DNA of 64,000 bases from Flammula alnicola (lineage: Eukaryota; Basidiomycota; Agaricomycetes; Agaricales; Strophariaceae). The position numbers were made by a program, and so were the translations under genes. The notes beneath the pieces were generated by a model, which was not told where the DNA came from, ran no database searches, and worked only from the letters and a program-made list of their open reading frames with translations. This document shows, piece after piece, positions 59,506 through 64,000 of the stretch. Every line of letters begins with the position of its first letter. Within the stretch, counting starts at the first letter, position 1. The stretch spans positions 124,001 through 188,000 of the forward strand of contig JADNRV010000030.1 in assembly GCA_015499995.1 (NCBI GenBank). Direction: 5' to 3'.

Positions 59506-59801
59506 CGCCCCTGAAGGAGGACCTGATTCCACTTCTGTTGAGAAGGTTGGACCTGCTTGCAAACGAGAGATAGGGGTGGTGGCGAGTAAGCTACCTGCTG
59601 CCAAGCGGTGAGCTCGATGAGGAGTGCGAGTCCAAACGGGAGAAGGACCTCAGACAAAGTATATTGGCAGTTGCAGTGGAGAATCGAGCGGCTCCATATC
59701 AAACGATGACAAACACATTTATGTAAAACATATTCTACTTGCGGTTCATTGCATTTGTTCTCAATTATGTCTCACTTTCCGAGTTCTTGCTCTCAACAGT
59801 C
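59506..59801. promoter_or_regulatory. divergent region SSK1 (-) / Mug135-like (+)
   Basis: 296 bp between divergent start codons, shared promoter space. An in-frame TGA without an intervening ATG lies upstream of the SSK1 start and supports that start. No TATA box is obvious. Confidence 0.4.
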
Positions 59802-60845
59802 ATGGCTGCACCCATCCCGGTCCCTCCGCCTCTCCAATCTGGCTTCCGCATCTCGGCCGTTACTCTACAGCCGCCCTCCAACCCTCCCACAACCACCGAT
59901 GTCGCTAACGCGGCGCGTTATGCCCACTCCATAGTTTCATGTTACATTGCATGTCCGAAGCGGTCCTGTTTTAATGTTAAACTTCTCACTAACGCATCCA
60001 ATCCATAATCATGATGACTTTCAGCCTCGAGGTCCGTGATCACGGACGACGAAGTCTCTGCTGCGTTTGAATATCAAGCGGCGGTGATCGCGGCGAAAAA
60101 TCTAAGTATGTATCCTGTGTCTGTCTATCATTTTGTCTGACTTGGCGCTCACCTTTTGATTCACTCGCTAGCGACTGCGCCTCAGTGGTTTCAGGTCGCG
60201 AAGAGTCAAGTCCACGCACGCCTTGACGCGCTTGAAGCACGCGTTGGCGGGCTCGAAACACGGATCGGCGGTCTCGAATCGCGATCCGACGGGATCGAAG
60301 CACAGGTCGGCGGGCTTAAAGCATGGGTCGGCGGGCTCGAAGCACGCGTTGGTGGGCTTGACACACAGTTTGACGGGCTTGAAGTAGGGACTGAAGGGCT
60401 TGAACAACGACTGGCTAAAGTCGATCGTACAAGTTCCATTGTACGCCTTTTATTTCAAACTTTCCACAAAAAAGACCTACCAATTCCTCCTTTCCTTTTT
60501 CTCCTTTCTTAGGCATACAACATGCAAGTCGGCACTGGCGCGGTCGTCCCCTTCCAGGAGGTCCCATTCCCTGACGGTTCCTACCCAACCAAAGACCCAG
60601 TACGTCCTCATCCATCTGCTCGCATTCCCGACACTCGCTGAGCTGGATGACCTGTTTTTTGTATGAATAAGCATAACCTTCCTCCAATTAACTCCTCAGC
60701 GGATTTCCAGAGCATGTCATCTCACGCTTTGAAGGAGTATCATCAAAACTACTGCCCAGATCGGGAGGGCGTCGATGGAATTTTGGAAAATAGTGTACGC
60801 ATTCGCGAAGTCACGACTGCGATCGGATGTGATGCGGTGGAGTGA
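59802..60845 (+). CDS. Mug135-like coiled-coil protein
   Basis: Five exons (59802-59940, 60025-60105, 60172-60440, 60513-60599, 60672-60845) give 249 residues. The N-terminal TTTDVANAARYAHSIV and VSAAFEYQAAVIAAKN helices lead into a long coiled coil (about 74-160) built on a seven-residue repeat, GGLEARV-GGLETRI. Then come AYNMQVGTGAVVPFQEVPF and LPPINSSADFQSMSSHAL, which match the C-terminal domain of the fission-yeast Mug135-like family common in basidiomycetes. Function is unknown; Mug135 was named for meiotic upregulation. The exon 1 donor (GTTACA) is weak, chosen because it keeps the frame. Confidence 0.8.
60222..60400 (+). repeat. 21 bp coding minisatellite (heptad repeat)
   Basis: GGCGGGCTCGAAGCACGCGTT and close variants repeat in tandem about eight times, encoding the heptads GGLEARV, GGLETRI, GGLESRS, GIEAQV and so on. 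The unit length equals the coiled-coil heptad, so unit gain or loss would lengthen the coil without breaking it. Confidence 0.85.
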
Positions 60846-61112
60846 ACCTGGACTTATGGCTTCCAAGAGGCTACTTACATACTTTCTACTACTCGAGTAT
60901 AAGTATTGCACATATAAGTATTAAAGTAAGCAATTGTAAACTATAGTTCTGTAATATGATCAACGTGATTTGAGTTGCAAGCTCTAACAAAACCTAACCC
61001 TCGAGAAACCTTGCCACGCAAGGCAAAGACTGCTTCATTCATGTTTATCCTATATAACACACAAACACTACGAGAAGAAAAACGCTGCAATATATTTCTC
61101 CTGGCACCAATA
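60846..61112. other. convergent 3' region
   Basis: 267 bp between the Mug135-like stop and the ARS2 stop, AT-rich, no feature. Confidence 0.45.
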
Positions 61113-64000
61113 TTAATACATCAATTCGACATCACCCTATGAACGAAAACACAAATATCATCAGCGCGTGAACGAAAATCGCGACACATAAAAACAAACC
61201 TCAGCAACCAGATCCATATCATGATAGCTAACCCTCTTGCCCCCAGCCGCTCGGGGGTCTTCCTTCGCATCAGGAGGCGGGGGTGGAGGCGGACCAGTCG
61301 GCTGGTTACGGGTGTTCCTCCTGGATGGCGGTCCACTCCCACTAACAAGGGCGGTATCCAACGCCGCCGGCGTAGGCTTCGGAGGCAACCCAGCAGCCGC
61401 AGGGATCACCGAACTCTCGCTCGCGAACCCGCTAATGCGATCGCTCAGCCGCCTGCCCGCGCCGCCCTCGTCTCGTCGAGAACCACCGCCGGGAGGATAA
61501 CCGCCGCCTGGAGGATACGGCCCTCCTGGGAATGGGTTGTCCCAGTGGCCGTTATAGTACGGAGGAGGAAAGCCGCCAGGAGGGAAGGGCCCGCTTGCAC
61601 CGTAATAAGGACGACCATAATCGCCTCCTTGGTACGGAGGTGGTCCTTGGATGCCGTACGCTTGAGGCGGAGGAGCCTGGCTGCTGTTTCCGATAGCTGG
61701 AGGCGGGTGGGCAAAAGGCTGAATTCGATGAGGATCCAATGCAAAGTTGTTGAAGTACGGAATCTACACATTACGTGAAAGACAAGTCGTCAGCGATCTG
61801 CCCAAGACAAAGAAGAATTCATTTCGCTATGATCAATGCTCACCTCCTCAAGTTGCTTGACGAGTTCAGGATGTTTGTTCGCAATATGCTTCTCGACGAA
61901 GGACGTCGCCTTGAAAAGCTTTTGACAAGTCTTACACCTGAATTTACCCTCATCCTCCTGTTTCAGAAACGGCTCAACTGCCTTGCTCAGTTCTCTATAA
62001 GAATACGTAAGGACGCAATAGAAGATCGATAACTATAGACACCTTACTCTTCGTAGCTCTTTCCGCCGTAAGCGCGTGGATCTACACCATCGCGGTTAAT
62101 CAGGAGAGCAACCTTAGAGTCCAGCCATTCAAGCCATCGTTCGTCTGTAAAGAGTATAAATAAGCCATGTCACTAAAAAAGAAGAGCAACAAACCATTCC
62201 GCTTCCAATCTCTGGGGTCATGCTTCGACCGCCCGTTCTCTTTCTCTTTCTCCTTTACCTTGGCTTTGTCATCCGCGGCCTCGTCAGCCATCTCCTTATC
62301 CTCTTCCTTCACTTTCTTTTCCTTCTCAGCTTTCTCGACCTCCGCAGCCTTCAGCTCATCAAGTAGCATCTTTGACAGCGGCTTCCGCGCATGCTTCAAG
62401 CACTTACGCTGCAGTTCCTCAAGATGATCGGTAACGACAGCGCAATAATAGCATGTGTGGAACGCAGCTCGCAAATAGGCGAGGTACATGTCGAGAGATA
62501 CTACAACCTATCATAACAAAGAAAATCTGATGAGCGACATTGAAGACAGCGTTAAGGCGAAGGAGACTAACCTTTTTCTCTTCATATGCTTTTTCATCGT
62601 TCACATCCACGAGGCCCTGATCACGCAAGTCTGCCATGACTTTCTCGATCCTCCGCTCGATGGCATCGCTTCCTCTCTCCTTTGGCTCAGGATCCTCCTC
62701 CTCATCCTCAGGAGGAATCATCTCTGTGTCGTGATCCTCAACCTTGCCATCCTCTCCATCTCGCTTTGCAGCAGCAGTCAAGGAAGGAATCTTGGTAGCA
62801 CGCAGCTTGGCAGCTTGTTCCTCCAGGATCGAAGCGAGTGCTTTGACGTTTTCCAAATCTTTCTCTAACCTGTCGGGTCGACTGGCGACCTCTGGTGCAT
62901 AACGAATTTTGTTTACGAACGGTCGAAGATTATGTGTTACGTGTAACTTAAATCCTTCAATCTGGTTATCGTATTTAGTTCAAGTCCTTTTTCGTAATGA
63001 GGGATTGTAGAATACGTACCTTCTTTTCAGACAATTCTGACATCACGGAAGTCATATCAGCATCGTCTCGGAATCTAAGCCATCCAGCACGGTAGTAGTT
63101 GCGCTTTTGAAGTGGATCTCCCAGGGCGAGATATATATAACCAGGGATTTTTGAACAGGCCTTTCAATAAATAATGAGCCAGACGATATTGAGTACGGAA
63201 GAAACAAAACATACTTCTTCTAACTTTACCCGACCAATATCCGGAGGAATGGTCCTAATCATAACCTGATTGCCTTCCGCTGGGACAGAAATCTCTTCGC
63301 CACGATTGCCTCGCTTGTTGTCACCAAACGACTTGCCGGTGGCTTCATTACGGTTAGCATCGTGGTCACCAGCGTCGTCATCTACTTCAGCATTGAACTG
63401 CATATCGTCATCCCCGGTAGGAAGAGGCTTGGTTTCTTCTGCTGCACCGTGTCCATCCACTGCAGCATCACCATTTCCGTTTTCCTTGGTGGGAGAGGTA
63501 GGCTCAGCCTCCAGCTCATGCAAATCAGGGTCAAATTTCCCGGACTCAAGATCATGAAGGAAGCTATCGATGCGACCTTTCCAGCCTTCTTTTCTCACGC
63601 GCATGCGTAGATTTTCGAATTCTGGTGCTGGATCATATTTTTCGGCAAACCATGGTGACTTCCTATGATGTTCAAACATAGTTTGAAGCTACAATACGTG
63701 ACAAAGTTTAGCCATGGTTTTAATAACTTGAATGAATAAAGGACAAGGACAACCGTATAACGACACAGAATAGCAGACACATGGCAGAGCCCCAAACAAA
63801 AAGAGGAAGAGAGAGAGCTAACCTGGGTTGCAGCAAAGTCTTTCTTGTATTTTTCCCATCTGGTTTTGATACCATTGCGAGGTTTTGAGCCATCACCAGC
63901 TTCCTGCTCAGCAGCCTTATCGGCATTGTCTTCTTCTGTTGCTTGACTAGGATAGAAGTATCGAAACCAGTCTGCATATTGCTTCAAGGAAGCTGGATAA
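61113..64000 (-). CDS. ARS2/SERRATE homologue, N-terminus beyond the window
   Basis: Nine exons are visible (64000-63823, 63688-63215, 63160-63020, 62961-62572, 62507-62195, 62144-62048, 61994-61844, 61763-61200, 61136-61113), about 776 residues, truncated at the right edge. WFRYFYPSQ...NGIKTRWEKYKKDF and TMFEHHRKSPWFAEKYDP are the conserved SERRATE/Ars2 N-terminal domain. PGYIYLALGDP...NYYRAGWLRF is the RRM-like core, YLRAAFHTCYYC and LNRDG-type segments the middle domain. KFRCKTCQKLFKATSFVEKH is the single C2H2 zinc finger. A Gly/Pro/Tyr-rich tail with a Pro7 run ends the protein. Ars2 bridges the nuclear cap-binding complex to RNA processing and decay machineries. No defect is seen. Confidence 0.93.

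Overview
This is a nuclear chromosome segment from a filamentous basidiomycete, most likely a mushroom-forming agaricomycete. The evidence is gene architecture and gene content. Genes are split by many 45-70 bp GT-AG introns with pyrimidine-rich 3' ends (a prolyl oligopeptidase in 19 exons, a mitochondrial carrier in 7). The families present are typical of the group: TPR-CHAT proteins, F-box proteins, Mug135-like proteins and an Ssk1 response regulator. There are no operons; genes lie on both strands with short intergenic gaps. All spliced models below were built by hand from splice signals, frame continuity and family resemblance, so individual boundaries may be off by a few bases.

Layout: 0.6-4.55 kb, a TPR-CHAT protein with eight near-identical 45-residue repeats and a frame break near its C-terminus. 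4.6-8.6 kb, T-rich sequence with intron-like signals but no gene I can recognise. 8.6-13.8 kb, a divergent pair: a mitochondrial FAD/folate-type carrier (-) and a cytochrome P450 (+). 13.8-18.4 kb, a long gap. 18.4-24.1 kb, prolyl oligopeptidase (+), the tRNA adenosine deaminase subunit TAD2 (-) and a secreted or GPI-type protein (+). 24.8-34.2 kb, an F-box relic, an intact F-box gene (-), the tRNA thiolase CTU1/NCS6 (+), an unassigned stretch with direct repeats and a small spliced ORF, then two tandem F-box-like paralogues (-). 34.2-35.5 kb, short repeat elements. 36.3-43.6 kb, a 1505-residue MDR-type oxidoreductase and a stand-alone RNase H (both -). 43.7-49.6 kb, a nest of DNA transposons. 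52.1-54.6 kb, a histone H3-like pseudogene split by a young 1.7 kb LTR element. 55.2-64 kb, an Ssk1-type regulator (-), a Mug135-like coiled-coil gene (+) and an ARS2/SERRATE homologue (-) that runs off the right edge.

No single pathway links the genes. Functional themes are tRNA wobble-base modification (TAD2 and CTU1 about 5 kb apart), stress signalling (Ssk1), nuclear RNA processing (ARS2), flavin or folate transport, and lineage-expanded families (CHAT, F-box, P450). The most striking structures are the LTR element with two identical 165 bp LTRs sitting inside an H3-variant gene with an exact CCGT target duplication, and the 5.9 kb inverted-repeat element carrying a nested hAT element with a perfect 8 bp target duplication.
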